Shown here piece after piece: positions 53,889 through 62,494 of a DNA stretch of 64,000 nt. The position numbers and the translations under genes are program-made. Source of the DNA: Albidovulum sp. bin36 (GTDB lineage Bacteria > Pseudomonadota > Alphaproteobacteria > Rhodobacterales > Rhodobacteraceae); the NCBI GenBank assembly GCA_002238565.1, contig MPMP01000004.1:1-64000 (forward strand), in the 5' to 3' direction. The stretch's first letter is position 1; each line of letters starts with the position of its first letter. The notes under the pieces are model-generated. The model ran no database searches. It saw nothing but the letters and a program-made list of their open reading frames with translations, and was not told the origin of the DNA.

Positions 53889-54125
53889 ATGTCCGTCATG
53901 TTCGACGAATCAATGGAGTGTTGGCTGCGCTACTCCAAAACACCTTACGAGGTCAACAGGAAATTTTCCCAATTTCCCGATCCAGCCTTTTACGTTGTCG
54001 CGATGGAATCGGCCGAGTTCATTGACACTCCGACGTATCTCCTGACTGGTAAATTCCTATCCGGGACCCTAGAGAGGTTCCGCATCGCCGAAGTAGAGAA
54101 AGAAGCGACGCGAAAATGGCCGTAA
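53889..54125 (+). CDS. Small hypothetical protein overlapping the oxidase start
   Basis: A 78-residue frame whose text (CWLRYSKTPYEVNRKF, ESAEFIDTPTYLLTGK) looks protein-like and does not shadow another gene. Its TAA at 54123-54125 overlaps the oxidase ATG region by 10 bp, a layout typical of translational coupling. No ribosome site and no family that I recognise, so it could also be chance. Confidence 0.35.
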   Translation: MSVMFDESMECWLRYSKTPYEVNRKFSQFPDPAFYVVAMESAEFIDTPTYLLTGKFLSGTLERFRIAEVEKEATRKWP

Positions 54126-55261
54126 CAAGCGACGTAATTGTAATCGGAGCCGGCATTGCCGGCGCGTCGGCTGCATTTGAAATTGCGAAATTCGCTAAAG
54201 TCGTAGTTTTGGAAATGGAAAGCCAGCCCGGCTATCATACGACCGGGCGTTCGGCCGCGCTTTTTACCGAGCTTTACGGAAATAAAATCGTAAGGACGCT
54301 AACATCGGCGGGCCGGGAATTTTTCGAATCGCCTCCTGAATTCTTTGGAGAATTTCCGCTTACTTCGCCGCGCGGTACTTTGTTCATCGCCCGAGAAGAT
54401 CAGCTAGCTTCGCTCGGCAACGCGATGCCCGAAGAATCCGGCGCAAGCTCCGGCATCCGGAAATTGGACGCAATCGAGGTTCGCAAGCTCATACCCGCGC
54501 TCCGGCGGGAGAGCGTTGCGGCGGGCGTACACGAGCCGGATTCCAGAGATATCGACGTGAACGCGGTACACATGGGCTATTTGGCGGGGCTGCGCCTGCG
54601 CGGCGGAATTTTGTCGGTCAATTCACAGGCCGTCGCCATCGGAAGAATAAAAGATGTTTGGCGCGTCGATGCCGGAAACGAAAGATTCGAAGCCCCGATT
54701 CTCGTCAATGCTTCCGGCGCGTGGTGCGACGCAATCGCCGAACTCGCAGGCGTTGCGCCGGTTGGCCTGACGCCGAAGAGAAGAACGGCATTCGTATTCG
54801 ATCCGCCGAAAAACTACGACGTCGATCATTGGCCGGCGGCCATAGATATTGATGAAGAATTTTATTTCAAGCCCGATGCGGGCATGCTTCTCGGCTCGCC
54901 GGCAGACGAAACGCCCACGGCGCCATGCGATGCGCAGCCTGAAGAAATCGATGTAGCTACCGGAATATTTCGCATAGAAAATGCGACGGATTTTTCGATT
55001 AGACGGCCCAAGCGAACGTGGGCGGGGCTTCGTACGTTCTCGAAGGACAAAACTCCGGTGGTCGGCATGGATCCCGAGGAACCCGGATTCTTTTGGCTAG
55101 CGGCGCAGGGAGGCTTCGGCATTCAAACATCCCCCGCCCTAGCACGGGCTGCTGCCGGGCTGATTTGCCGAAATGCGTTGCCGACCGACTTGAAAGAGCG
55201 CGGACTAGATAAAGGCTCTCTCGTGCCCGACCGCTTCAAATCCCTTCCGCGCAGCGGATAG
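54116..55261 (+). CDS. FAD-dependent oxidoreductase (DauA/D-arginine dehydrogenase-like)
   Basis: A 381-residue flavoprotein of the DAO family. FAD motif GAGIAGASAAFEI near 11-23, YHTTGRSAALFTE near 40-52, and the C-terminal GLRTFSKDKTPVVGMD and AAQGGFGIQTSPA. The YHTTGRSAA stretch matches D-arginine dehydrogenases, which oxidise D-amino acids to 2-oxoacids and pass electrons to a respiratory acceptor. Located between an importer and an aminotransferase, which fits amino-acid use. Confidence 0.87.
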   Translation: MAVTSDVIVIGAGIAGASAAFEIAKFAKVVVLEMESQPGYHTTGRSAALFTELYGNKIVRTLTSAGREFFESPPEFFGEFPLTSPRGTLFIAREDQLASLGNAMPEESGASSGIRKLDAIEVRKLIPALRRESVAAGVHEPDSRDIDVNAVHMGYLAGLRLRGGILSVNSQAVAIGRIKDVWRVDAGNERFEAPILVNASGAWCDAIAELAGVAPVGLTPKRRTAFVFDPPKNYDVDHWPAAIDIDEEFYFKPDAGMLLGSPADETPTAPCDAQPEEIDVATGIFRIENATDFSIRRPKRTWAGLRTFSKDKTPVVGMDPEEPGFFWLAAQGGFGIQTSPALARAAAGLICRNALPTDLKERGLDKGSLVPDRFKSLPRSG

Positions 55262-55522
55262 TGATTCGATTTGGCCGCGCCACCTAAGCTCGAACGCGGA
55301 CAACCACGAGTCAATCGCGCTTTCCGACAATCCGCGCCGAGAGCATGCTTCTGCGAAACGCCGCGCGAAAATTCGCCGGCGCGTCAGCTCAATCCTGATG
55401 GTGCCGACACAGGCTGGAATATCCCGAAAATTTATCCCCCCAAAAAAATATTGAACTTGCCGGATTAAATCCATTAGGGAATAAGGAAGCGCAAGCTCGG
55501 ACTAATTCGGGTGTTCGCCATC

Positions 55523-56476
55523 ATGCCACTGAAGTCTAACGAGCGCATCGTCTATTTCAACGGCAGGTACGTAAGCGAAAGCGAGGCGCTCGTGCCGTTT
55601 CGCGACAGGAGCTTCATTTACGGGGACGGTGCGTTCGACATGGCCCGTACATTCAATCACAGGATATTCTGGCTAGATGAACACCTTAGTCGCCTGTATT
55701 CGAGTTTGCGAGTTCTGAGGCTCGATTCCGGTCTGACGCTGCAAAAAATGAAGTCAATCACCGAACACGTTCTTGAGTCCAACAAGCACCTTCTAGCCAA
55801 AAACGACGAGTACTGGATCGGCCAGCGAGTATCGGGGGGAATTCGCAAAGTCGAAGGCGACAATTGGAACGATTACGGTCCCACGGTAATCGTAGAGTGC
55901 ATGCCGCTACCATTCGCGAATAGAGCATTCTTCTACCGCGACGGCATACCGGTCGTAACGCCTTCCATCCGCAGAACGCCGCCCGATTCTCTGCCACCCC
56001 GCGCGAAAACCCACAATTATCTGAATCTGGTACTGGCGGACCGGGAAGTTCAGGCGACGAATCCCGGAAGCTTCGCGATTCTTCTCGACGTAAACGGCAA
56101 TCTTTGCGAAGGATTGGGAAGCAATATTTTTGTTGTTCGGCAAGGCGAATTGCTTTCGCCAAAATCCCGGTTCACGCTCGCAGGCGTAAGCCGCTCTATC
56201 GTAATCGAAATTGCCATGAAACTAGGCATTCCTTTCAAGGAAGACGATTTGGATCTTTTTGATGCATATAGCGCAGATGAAGTATTTATCACGTCCACCA
56301 GCCTATGCGCATGTCCCGTCTCAAGAATCAACGGTATCGAAATCGAGCTCTACGGGCCGATTACGCGAGCGATAATACAGGCATATATCGAATTGGTTGG
56401 CTGCGACTTTGTCCAGCAGTATCTAGACCGCTTGCCCGAAAGCGAAGGCGGGCGCGTTTCGCCATTTAGCGTTTAG
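55523..56476 (+). CDS. Class IV aminotransferase
   Basis: About 317 residues, PLP-dependent fold type IV as in branched-chain aminotransferases and D-amino-acid/ADC-lyase relatives. N-terminal NGRYVSESEALVPFRDRSFIYGDGAFD, given in part. The PLP lysine is in RAKTHNYLN near 158. Later come GNLCEGLGSNIFVV and DEVFITSTS. GTG 55511 is an alternative start four codons earlier. It follows the DauA-like oxidase on the same strand by about 260 bp. Ends in TAG. Confidence 0.87.
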   Translation: MPLKSNERIVYFNGRYVSESEALVPFRDRSFIYGDGAFDMARTFNHRIFWLDEHLSRLYSSLRVLRLDSGLTLQKMKSITEHVLESNKHLLAKNDEYWIGQRVSGGIRKVEGDNWNDYGPTVIVECMPLPFANRAFFYRDGIPVVTPSIRRTPPDSLPPRAKTHNYLNLVLADREVQATNPGSFAILLDVNGNLCEGLGSNIFVVRQGELLSPKSRFTLAGVSRSIVIEIAMKLGIPFKEDDLDLFDAYSADEVFITSTSLCACPVSRINGIEIELYGPITRAIIQAYIELVGCDFVQQYLDRLPESEGGRVSPFSV

Positions 56477-56720
56477 CTGCGATCATCAAAATCGTCCGCC
56501 ATTCGCAACGCTTCCGCGGAGATCGAACCAATTCCGTCGAATCTCGTTTTCAAATGACGCTGGCAGGCATTATCGGGATTGTCCGCCGAGCCGCAAGAAT
56601 TGCCGGTCCGCGCGGTGATTGCTTCCGCTCGGGCTAACTAATGGATTTTGGGATAAGTGAAGAGCAGACCCTGATCGTAAGCTCGGTCCGGTCTTTGGTC
56701 GAAAAAAAGATTTACTCCTA

Positions 56721-56833
56721 ATATCAATGCAAGTAATTGCAGACTCGCGAACATTATAAGAACTTTTTTGTGGGCATCGACATCTAGACGTGGCGGCGAC
56801 ATACGGGGTGCAGTCGGTGCCGCCTTCCCGTAT
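56721..56833 (-). repeat. Right copy of the ~105-bp inverted repeat (partner at 8916-9029)
   Basis: Reverse complement of 8925-9029 with about eight mismatches and one indel. Its hairpin pairs ACATACGG (56799-56806) with CCGTATGT (56828-56835), 8 bp, versus ATGCGG/CCGCAT in the partner. It ends about 35 bp before the IS630 transposase start, so it may be the left end of that element. Confidence 0.85.
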
Positions 56834-56868
56834 GTTGCGGATAGTGACAAGGCAACATGGAGGAAGCC

Positions 56869-57432
56869 ATGCCGAACAGCGTCGCAATCACGAACACCTA
56901 CCACACGGCGGAGGGCCTAATGTCACTGGCCCGCAAATGCAAGGACAAGAACCAGTCCCGGCGCTTGCGGGCGATCGCCAGACTGCGCGGCACCCGCCCG
57001 CGGGTCCCGCGAGACCACAGATTCGGATACTGCTACCTGCTCTCCGCCATCTTTCCGGAGGCCGGCGTGGCGGTCGGCCACATCTGAGATCGGGCCAACA
57101 CCGGCGAGATGAACCGGCACCTGCTGGACATCGCAGCATCGGTTCCCAAAGGCCGCCACGCGCTGGTGGTTCTCGACGGCGCCGGCTGGCATCGCTCCAG
57201 GGCACTCGAAATCCCGGCCAGCGTGACGCTGCTGCGCCTGCCGCCCTGCAGCCCGGAGCTGAACCCGGTTGAGACCGTATTCCAGTTTCTGAAATCGCGC
57301 CGCTTCGCCAGCCAGGTCTTCGAGACCGCGGGTGCCGTCAAGGAGAAGGTTGGCGCCGTCTGGTCGGACTTCACCAAGCCCCCTGATCGGACCCGCACGC
57401 TCGGCGCTCGAAGCTTGGGAGATTTGGCATGA
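56869..57432 (+). pseudogene. IS630-family transposase with internal deletion
   Basis: The first part (MPNSVAITNTYHTAEG, then CKDKNQSRRLRAIARL) matches the N-terminus of IS630 transposases. It then jumps to a piece near the middle (RFGYCYLLSAIF), stops at TGA 57085-57087, and continues at 57109 with ALVVLDGAGWHRSRAL, LPPCSPELNPVE and the C-terminus. Most of the DNA-binding region and the first catalytic Asp are missing; the total is 564 bp against about 1.05 kb. The second catalytic Asp (LDGAGWH) and Glu (NPVE) remain. Inactive. Confidence 0.82.
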
Positions 57433-57773
57433 GAAACATCAGAGGAACTTTCAGTGCTTCCAAATCTTTCGAGTACCTAGAAACTTTCCCGTATTGGTAT
57501 ATTTCCAGACACCTAGCGGTCGCGGAGCCCTCCCGCCGTATCCAAGCGTATTGCCGCCTCGGCAAATTGTATCGACGTGAATCTTGCTGCGGTCCTGATT
57601 GCCGTGCTTCAAGCAAAGCTCGGTAGCTTCGCGGCTTAGGCGACTGCTTACTGCGAACCATTCAGGAGTGACGGCCGGCGCAGCGGCATAGTTCGAAAGC
57701 AGCTGCAAGTTTCATGCCCGACTACGAGAATAGTCGTTCTTGGGACGACGCATCGAGATCGCCGGGAGTTGGG
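57433..57773. other. Gap right of the IS630 remnant
   Basis: About 340 bases. A minus-strand frame (57451-57708, 85 codons, reading LSREATELCLKHGNQDRSK) is weakly protein-like but unrecognised. The right end of the IS was not located. Confidence 0.35.
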
Positions 57774-58319
57774 TCAGCCGGAAGTATTCTCCCATTTTCC
57801 GTTTCCACCGCGGCAAGCCAGCAAAGCGTCTGTTCCACTGCCGTCGGCGCTTCTCCAAGCGGAGCGGTAGGGCCTGCAAATCCTACCGAATTGCTCACGC
57901 GTCTTTCCCGGGAAGATCGTGCCGGAGAAATCTCCGTGACCCCAATTCCGCTGTCTGCCGCTCGTCAGAGATTCTTGAAGGGCGATGTCGAACACAGCCA
58001 GAACTTCTGCCATCGGATCGCCGCCGGAGCCGATACCAATGCTTCCGACGGGAGCCGGAGAGGGCGCGGCCTCGACAGTGGTCGTTTGCGGTTGCGGATT
58101 ATTGGCCTCCGTTAGGAGTCCGGCAAGTATTGCGCCGGCTCCCGCTCCGGCCAATGCGCCTTCCGTCTTGTCCTTTTCGGCGGAGACGGCCATGCCGACG
58201 CCCGCGCCGAGGGCGGCTCCCGCCGCAGAATTTATCAATACGTCCTGGTTGCCGGAATTGCATCCGGCTAATCCGGCTGCCGCGGCTATAGCCAGCGAAA
58301 AACAAATGCCCTTTTTCAT
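57774..58319 (-). CDS. Glycine-zipper outer-membrane lipoprotein
   Basis: A 181-residue lipoprotein with a signal peptide and lipobox LAGC (MKKGICFSLAIAAAAG then LAGCNSG, Cys near 19). A glycine-zipper segment follows (AAGAALGAGVGMAVS and GALAGAGAGAILAGLL), then a short C-terminal domain ending RICRPYRSAWRSADGSG and ACRGGNGKWE, similar to the 17-kDa surface-antigen C-terminus. Probably anchored to the outer membrane. It faces the kinase operon. Specific role unknown. Confidence 0.78.
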   Translation of the reverse strand: MKKGICFSLAIAAAAGLAGCNSGNQDVLINSAAGAALGAGVGMAVSAEKDKTEGALAGAGAGAILAGLLTEANNPQPQTTTVEAAPSPAPVGSIGIGSGGDPMAEVLAVFDIALQESLTSGRQRNWGHGDFSGTIFPGKTREQFGRICRPYRSAWRSADGSGTDALLACRGGNGKWENTSG

Positions 58320-58617
58320 TCTGCCCTCCTTGTCGATGGCGCGATCGCAATGGCCGCCCGCCTATTCGTTTGATGCCAGCTTATCGGTTTTTCGCTGCCC
58401 GTTGTAAAGAAAATTTTCGGCCCGGCACCGCCCGTCGCCGAAGCAATTCGGATTTTTGCCTCGTGGCAATGCCAAGGCAATCCAACGCAATCCTCGCCGG
58501 CGGGCGGCTCGTCGCCATGCTTGACAATCGCCTGAAGACGATAGTTTATCGCTCCCGACTATCGCCTTGACCTGCCTGCGTCCTAGCGCAAAGCGCTCGG
58601 CTGGGTTCGGTCGGATT

Positions 58618-60192
58618 ATGCGGAGACTTCGAATCGTGCGCGATTTGCTCATCGGCGTCGATGCCGGAACATCGGTCATTAAAGCGGTCGCATTCGACCT
58701 CCGCGGGCGCGAGCTTGCATCGGCCAGTCGCCGAAACCGCTATAGAACACTGCCCGACGGCGGCGTCGAGCAGGACATGAGGCGAACGTGGGCCGATACG
58801 GTCGCCGTTCTGTCGGAACTCGCCGAAAGCTGCGACGGCCTCTCCGAACGGGCCTTGGCGATGGCGGTCACCGGCCAGGGCGACGGCAGCTGGCTCGTCG
58901 ACGCGAACGGCGAGCCCGTTCACGACGGTTGGCTTTGGCTGGACTCCCGCGCGTCGCACGAAGCCAGGGAAATCTCGAATTGCGAAGGCATCGACACGAT
59001 CTACGGCAACACCGCGTCCGGCGTAACGGTCTGCCAGATGCGCACCCACTTCCTATGGATGAAGCGAAACTCGCCGGAGTTGCTCTCGAACGCCGCGACA
59101 GCGTTCCACTGCAAGGACTGGCTGTATCTGAACTTGACGGGCATGCGCGCAACCGACCCGGCGGAGGCGATTTTCTGCTTCGGGAATTATCGGGATCGGC
59201 AATATTCCGACGATGTGCTGGAAGCGCTTGGATGCGCGGACTTGAAAAGGCTGCTGCCGCCAATCGTCGACGGCGCGGCGGAATCGAAAGCTCTGCTGCC
59301 CGGCGTCGCCGCCGCGACCGGCCTTCGGAGCGGCATGCCGGTGTCGCTCGGCTGCATCGACGTGCTGTGCTCGGCAATCGGAGCCGGGCTTCACGACAGG
59401 GAATCGAAGCCGGGGCTTACGGTCATGGGCTCTACGGGCGTGCACATGAGATTCGTCGAAAACGCCGACGCGGTCGTTCTCAACCCGGACAGGACGGGCT
59501 ACACGATGCCGTTCCCCGGCGAATCCTATGCGCAGATGCAGACGAACATGGCCGCAACCCTGAACATCGACTGGATTCTCGGAATCGCGGCCGAGCTTCT
59601 AAATTCGGAAGGCGTCGATAAGTCCGTCCAGGAGCTCCTTGCAGATATCGACGAGAAAGTGCTGGCCGCCGAGCCGGGGCGGGCGATGTACCATCCCTAC
59701 ATTTCATCCGCCGGAGAGAGGGGCCCGTTCACGGACCCTGCCGCGCGAGCGAGCTTTACCGGAATCGACCAGACCGTCGGCTGGTTCGGCCTGGTTAGAA
59801 GCGTTTACGATTCTCAGGCGCTGGCGGCGCGGGATTGCTACGAGGCAATGGGCGACATTCCCGGCGAAATCAGGATCGTCGGAGGAGCTTCGCGCTCGGT
59901 CGCAATTAGAACGCTCCTTTCGGCGGCGCTGAGGTCCCCGGTTCGCACCCTGGAAAGAGCCGAGGCGGGCGCGGCCGGGGCCGCCATGATGGCCGCCGTG
60001 TGCCAGGGAGTTTTCGACGACATTTCCGATGCGACAAGGCATTGGGTGGATCCCATTCTGAAGCCGCAGGAATTCCCTGATTCCCGGCTGGCGGACGCCT
60101 ACGACTCGATTTTCGAAGCCTATGTTTCCACGCGGCAGGGACTTCGCGCGACATGGGAGGCGCAGGCCCAAATGCGAAGGCGATTGCGATGA
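58618..60192 (+). CDS. EryA-like FGGY carbohydrate kinase
   Basis: About 524 residues. N-terminal phosphate motif IGVDAGTSVIKAVAFD (about 10-25), then VTGQGDGSWLVD near 99, HCKDWLYLNLTG near 168, GSTGVHM near 279, TNMAATLNIDWIL near 311 and YHPYISSAGERGPF near 362. These stretches closely follow erythritol kinase (EryA) as I remember it, more than xylulokinase. It phosphorylates a C4-C5 polyol or ketose with ATP. Starts considered: ATG 58618 and GTG 58636, which has GGAG upstream. Its TGA overlaps the next ATG (ATGA at 60189-60192). Confidence 0.87.
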   Translation: MRRLRIVRDLLIGVDAGTSVIKAVAFDLRGRELASASRRNRYRTLPDGGVEQDMRRTWADTVAVLSELAESCDGLSERALAMAVTGQGDGSWLVDANGEPVHDGWLWLDSRASHEAREISNCEGIDTIYGNTASGVTVCQMRTHFLWMKRNSPELLSNAATAFHCKDWLYLNLTGMRATDPAEAIFCFGNYRDRQYSDDVLEALGCADLKRLLPPIVDGAAESKALLPGVAAATGLRSGMPVSLGCIDVLCSAIGAGLHDRESKPGLTVMGSTGVHMRFVENADAVVLNPDRTGYTMPFPGESYAQMQTNMAATLNIDWILGIAAELLNSEGVDKSVQELLADIDEKVLAAEPGRAMYHPYISSAGERGPFTDPAARASFTGIDQTVGWFGLVRSVYDSQALAARDCYEAMGDIPGEIRIVGGASRSVAIRTLLSAALRSPVRTLERAEAGAAGAAMMAAVCQGVFDDISDATRHWVDPILKPQEFPDSRLADAYDSIFEAYVSTRQGLRATWEAQAQMRRRLR

Positions 60193-61556
60193 CTTGCAAG
60201 GCGGCGATTATTGGCGACCGGTTCATGCTCTCGAAATTCTTCGCCGAAGCGATCGGCGAAGCGTGCGGCGACCGCGTCGCATGCGATTGCAAGGACTTGC
60301 CCTGGCCGGACGAGCCGCTGGTGCACGGCTACGCGGAATCTGGAATCTCCGGTCTCAAGGAGTACCAGGGCACTCCCGAAATGGTCGCCGAGCATGCCAG
60401 GGGCAGCGACGTGCTCGTTACCCATCTCGCGCCCTTGGACGAATCCGTTTTCCAAGCGCTGCCGGAACTCGGACTGGTCGTCGTTTCGCGCGGAGGCCCG
60501 GTCAATGTCGACATGGCCGCCGCCGCCAGGCACGGCGTCTCGATCGTCAATACGCCCGGGCGCAATACGACCGCGGTCGCGCAGTTCACGGTCGGCGCGA
60601 TCATAGCCGAAACGAGAAACATCACGAAAGGCCACGACTCCATGCGCAAGGGGGAGTATCGCGGCGATCTCTACCGCTTCGACATGGTCGGCGACGAACT
60701 TCAGGACCTGAAGATCGGCGTAATCGGCTACGGAGCCATCGGCAAGGCTTTCACCGGCTACATGCTTGCCTTCGGTACGAAGATACTGGTGCACGACCCC
60801 TTTGCCGACCTGCTGCCCGCGCATCTCGGCGCCGGCGCCGAGAAATCTGAATTGAAGGAGCTGCTCGGGAAGTCGGATGTCGTCGTGCTTCTTTGCCGGG
60901 TTACCGAAGACACTGTCGGCATGATCGGAACGGAGGAGTTCGCGACCATGAAACAAGGCGCGACCTTTGTGAACACGGCGCGCGGACCGCTTGTCGACTA
61001 CGTTGCGCTCTACGCCGCGCTTGCGTCGGGCAAGCTAAAGGGGGCGGTGCTCGATACGTTCGCGATCGAGCCGACGCCGCCCAATCTGCCGCTTCTGAGA
61101 CTTCCAAACGTAACCTTGGCGCCGCACATCGCCGGCGCGTCGACGACTACGGCCCGCAACTCCGCGCGGCGGGCCGCCGAGGAAATCCGCCGCTGGATCA
61201 GCGGCGAGCCCCCGCTCAGCCCCTGCGCCCAGCGCCGCGCCGAGCGACCCCCGCCGCGTGACCGCGGCGCCCCCGCCGCTAAGCCCGTGCGCCTAGCGCC
61301 GCGGCAAAGGCGAATTCGCGAGTGCGGCGTGCCGATTGTTCCGGCGGCCGAAATTCGAGACCGGCCGTCTTCGGTTTCCAGGGGACCTTGCATGGGCCGC
61401 GTTTTGGGCGGGCGCCTTGCCGGCGAAAGAATGCGAATGCGGATAAGGGCCTGCGCCGCCGACGCCGGATCGAGGATCGCCGAAGACCTTCCGGCCAATT
61501 TTTCGGGGACGGCGGGATCGAAGGTCGATCAACCCTACGCATCGGCTTCAACCTGA
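60189..61556 (+). CDS. D-isomer 2-hydroxyacid dehydrogenase (PGDH-like) with a long C-terminal tail
   Basis: A 455-residue frame, whereas the family part ends near residue 347. NAD motif GVIGYGAIG near 178, catalytic Arg in TARGPLVD near 266, Glu in FAIEP near 290 and His in APHIAGAS near 312. After SGEPPLSPC the text becomes Arg/Pro-rich and unlike any domain, about 108 residues. CAG at 61230-61232 sits where a stop would be expected, so a lost amber stop is likely. ATG 60189 overlaps the kinase stop; an earlier frame opens at 60153. It should oxidise or reduce a product of the kinase pathway. Confidence 0.85.
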   Translation: MTCKAAIIGDRFMLSKFFAEAIGEACGDRVACDCKDLPWPDEPLVHGYAESGISGLKEYQGTPEMVAEHARGSDVLVTHLAPLDESVFQALPELGLVVVSRGGPVNVDMAAAARHGVSIVNTPGRNTTAVAQFTVGAIIAETRNITKGHDSMRKGEYRGDLYRFDMVGDELQDLKIGVIGYGAIGKAFTGYMLAFGTKILVHDPFADLLPAHLGAGAEKSELKELLGKSDVVVLLCRVTEDTVGMIGTEEFATMKQGATFVNTARGPLVDYVALYAALASGKLKGAVLDTFAIEPTPPNLPLLRLPNVTLAPHIAGASTTTARNSARRAAEEIRRWISGEPPLSPCAQRRAERPPPRDRGAPAAKPVRLAPRQRRIRECGVPIVPAAEIRDRPSSVSRGPCMGRVLGGRLAGERMRMRIRACAADAGSRIAEDLPANFSGTAGSKVDQPYASAST

Positions 61557-61644
61557 TGTAGTAAGCACGGCGGCATGTCAGGAATGCGATGGCCGGTTCG
61601 AACGAAGTTCGGGGCGCCCGCCTTCGGAAACTCGGAGACGAAAT

Positions 61645-62439
61645 TTGAAAGATCCAATCGAAAGCCGCCTGAAACTGGCCAAATGGCTTTGCGAAAAATT
61701 AGGCGAGGAAGCGCTGCGCTACTTCGAGCGGCTCGATACTCTCGCTGTCGAAAGCAAGGGACCCCAGGACCGGGTTACCGAGGCGGATCGCAACGTCGAA
61801 ACTCTCGCGCGGAAAACTATTCTCGAGCATTTTCCGGACGACGGCGTAATCGGCGAGGAGCACGAGCCGACCGAAGGCAGTTCGGGATACGACTGGGTGA
61901 TCGATCCCATAGACGGCACGAACAATTTCGTTTCCGGAATTCCCGTTTGGACGAACGTGCTGGCGTGCGTCGAAGGCTCCCGCATTGTCGCGGGCGTCAT
62001 TCACGACCCGAATATGAACGAGATGTTTTACTGCAGAGCCGGAGGCGGAGCGTTTTTGAACGGCGAGCCTATCGAGGCGTCCCGCGCGACATCGCTTGGC
62101 GAAGGCATACTCGGAATGGGATTTAGCCGCCATAGCGATCCTGAGGCTATCGCGCGAATCATCGAAGTCGTCATGAATCGCGAAGGATCCATCACCAAGA
62201 ACGGCTCGGGCGCGCTTTCGCTTGCCTATGCCGCGTGCGGTCGCTTCATTGGATTCCTGGAATTCCACATGAACGCCTGGGACTGCCTGGCGGGACTTCT
62301 CATGATTCAGGAATCAGGCGGCAATGCCGCCAATTTGGACGTGAAGTCGATGCTTGCGTCGGGAGGCCAGGTCGTCGTCGGCGGGCCGGGGCTTATCGAG
62401 GAGATCGACGAGATCGTCCGGTCGGCGCTAGCTTCCTAG
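61645..62439 (+). CDS. Inositol monophosphatase family phosphatase
   Basis: A 264-residue Mg-dependent sugar phosphatase. Metal motif GEEHEP near 72, DPIDGTNNF near 91-99 and WDCLAGL near 212. Starts at TTG 61645 with GGAGACG upstream. Ends with TAG TAG. It lies about 90 bp after the tailed dehydrogenase on the same strand and may remove phosphate from a sugar in the same route. The family also includes 3'-phosphoadenosine and histidinol-phosphate phosphatases. Confidence 0.88.
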   Translation: MKDPIESRLKLAKWLCEKLGEEALRYFERLDTLAVESKGPQDRVTEADRNVETLARKTILEHFPDDGVIGEEHEPTEGSSGYDWVIDPIDGTNNFVSGIPVWTNVLACVEGSRIVAGVIHDPNMNEMFYCRAGGGAFLNGEPIEASRATSLGEGILGMGFSRHSDPEAIARIIEVVMNREGSITKNGSGALSLAYAACGRFIGFLEFHMNAWDCLAGLLMIQESGGNAANLDVKSMLASGGQVVVGGPGLIEEIDEIVRSALAS

Positions 62440-62494
62440 TAGAGCGGGCATCGCCAAGAATACGCGCGGGGGCTAGGCGCAGAAATTCCTCGTT

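Noticed and set aside
8925..56824. Calling the 48-kb segment a composite transposon
   Set aside because: Only one side has transposase sequence (IS630, deleted), and the orientation places each repeat at the outer end of the element facing the segment; recombination or independent insertions fit equally well.
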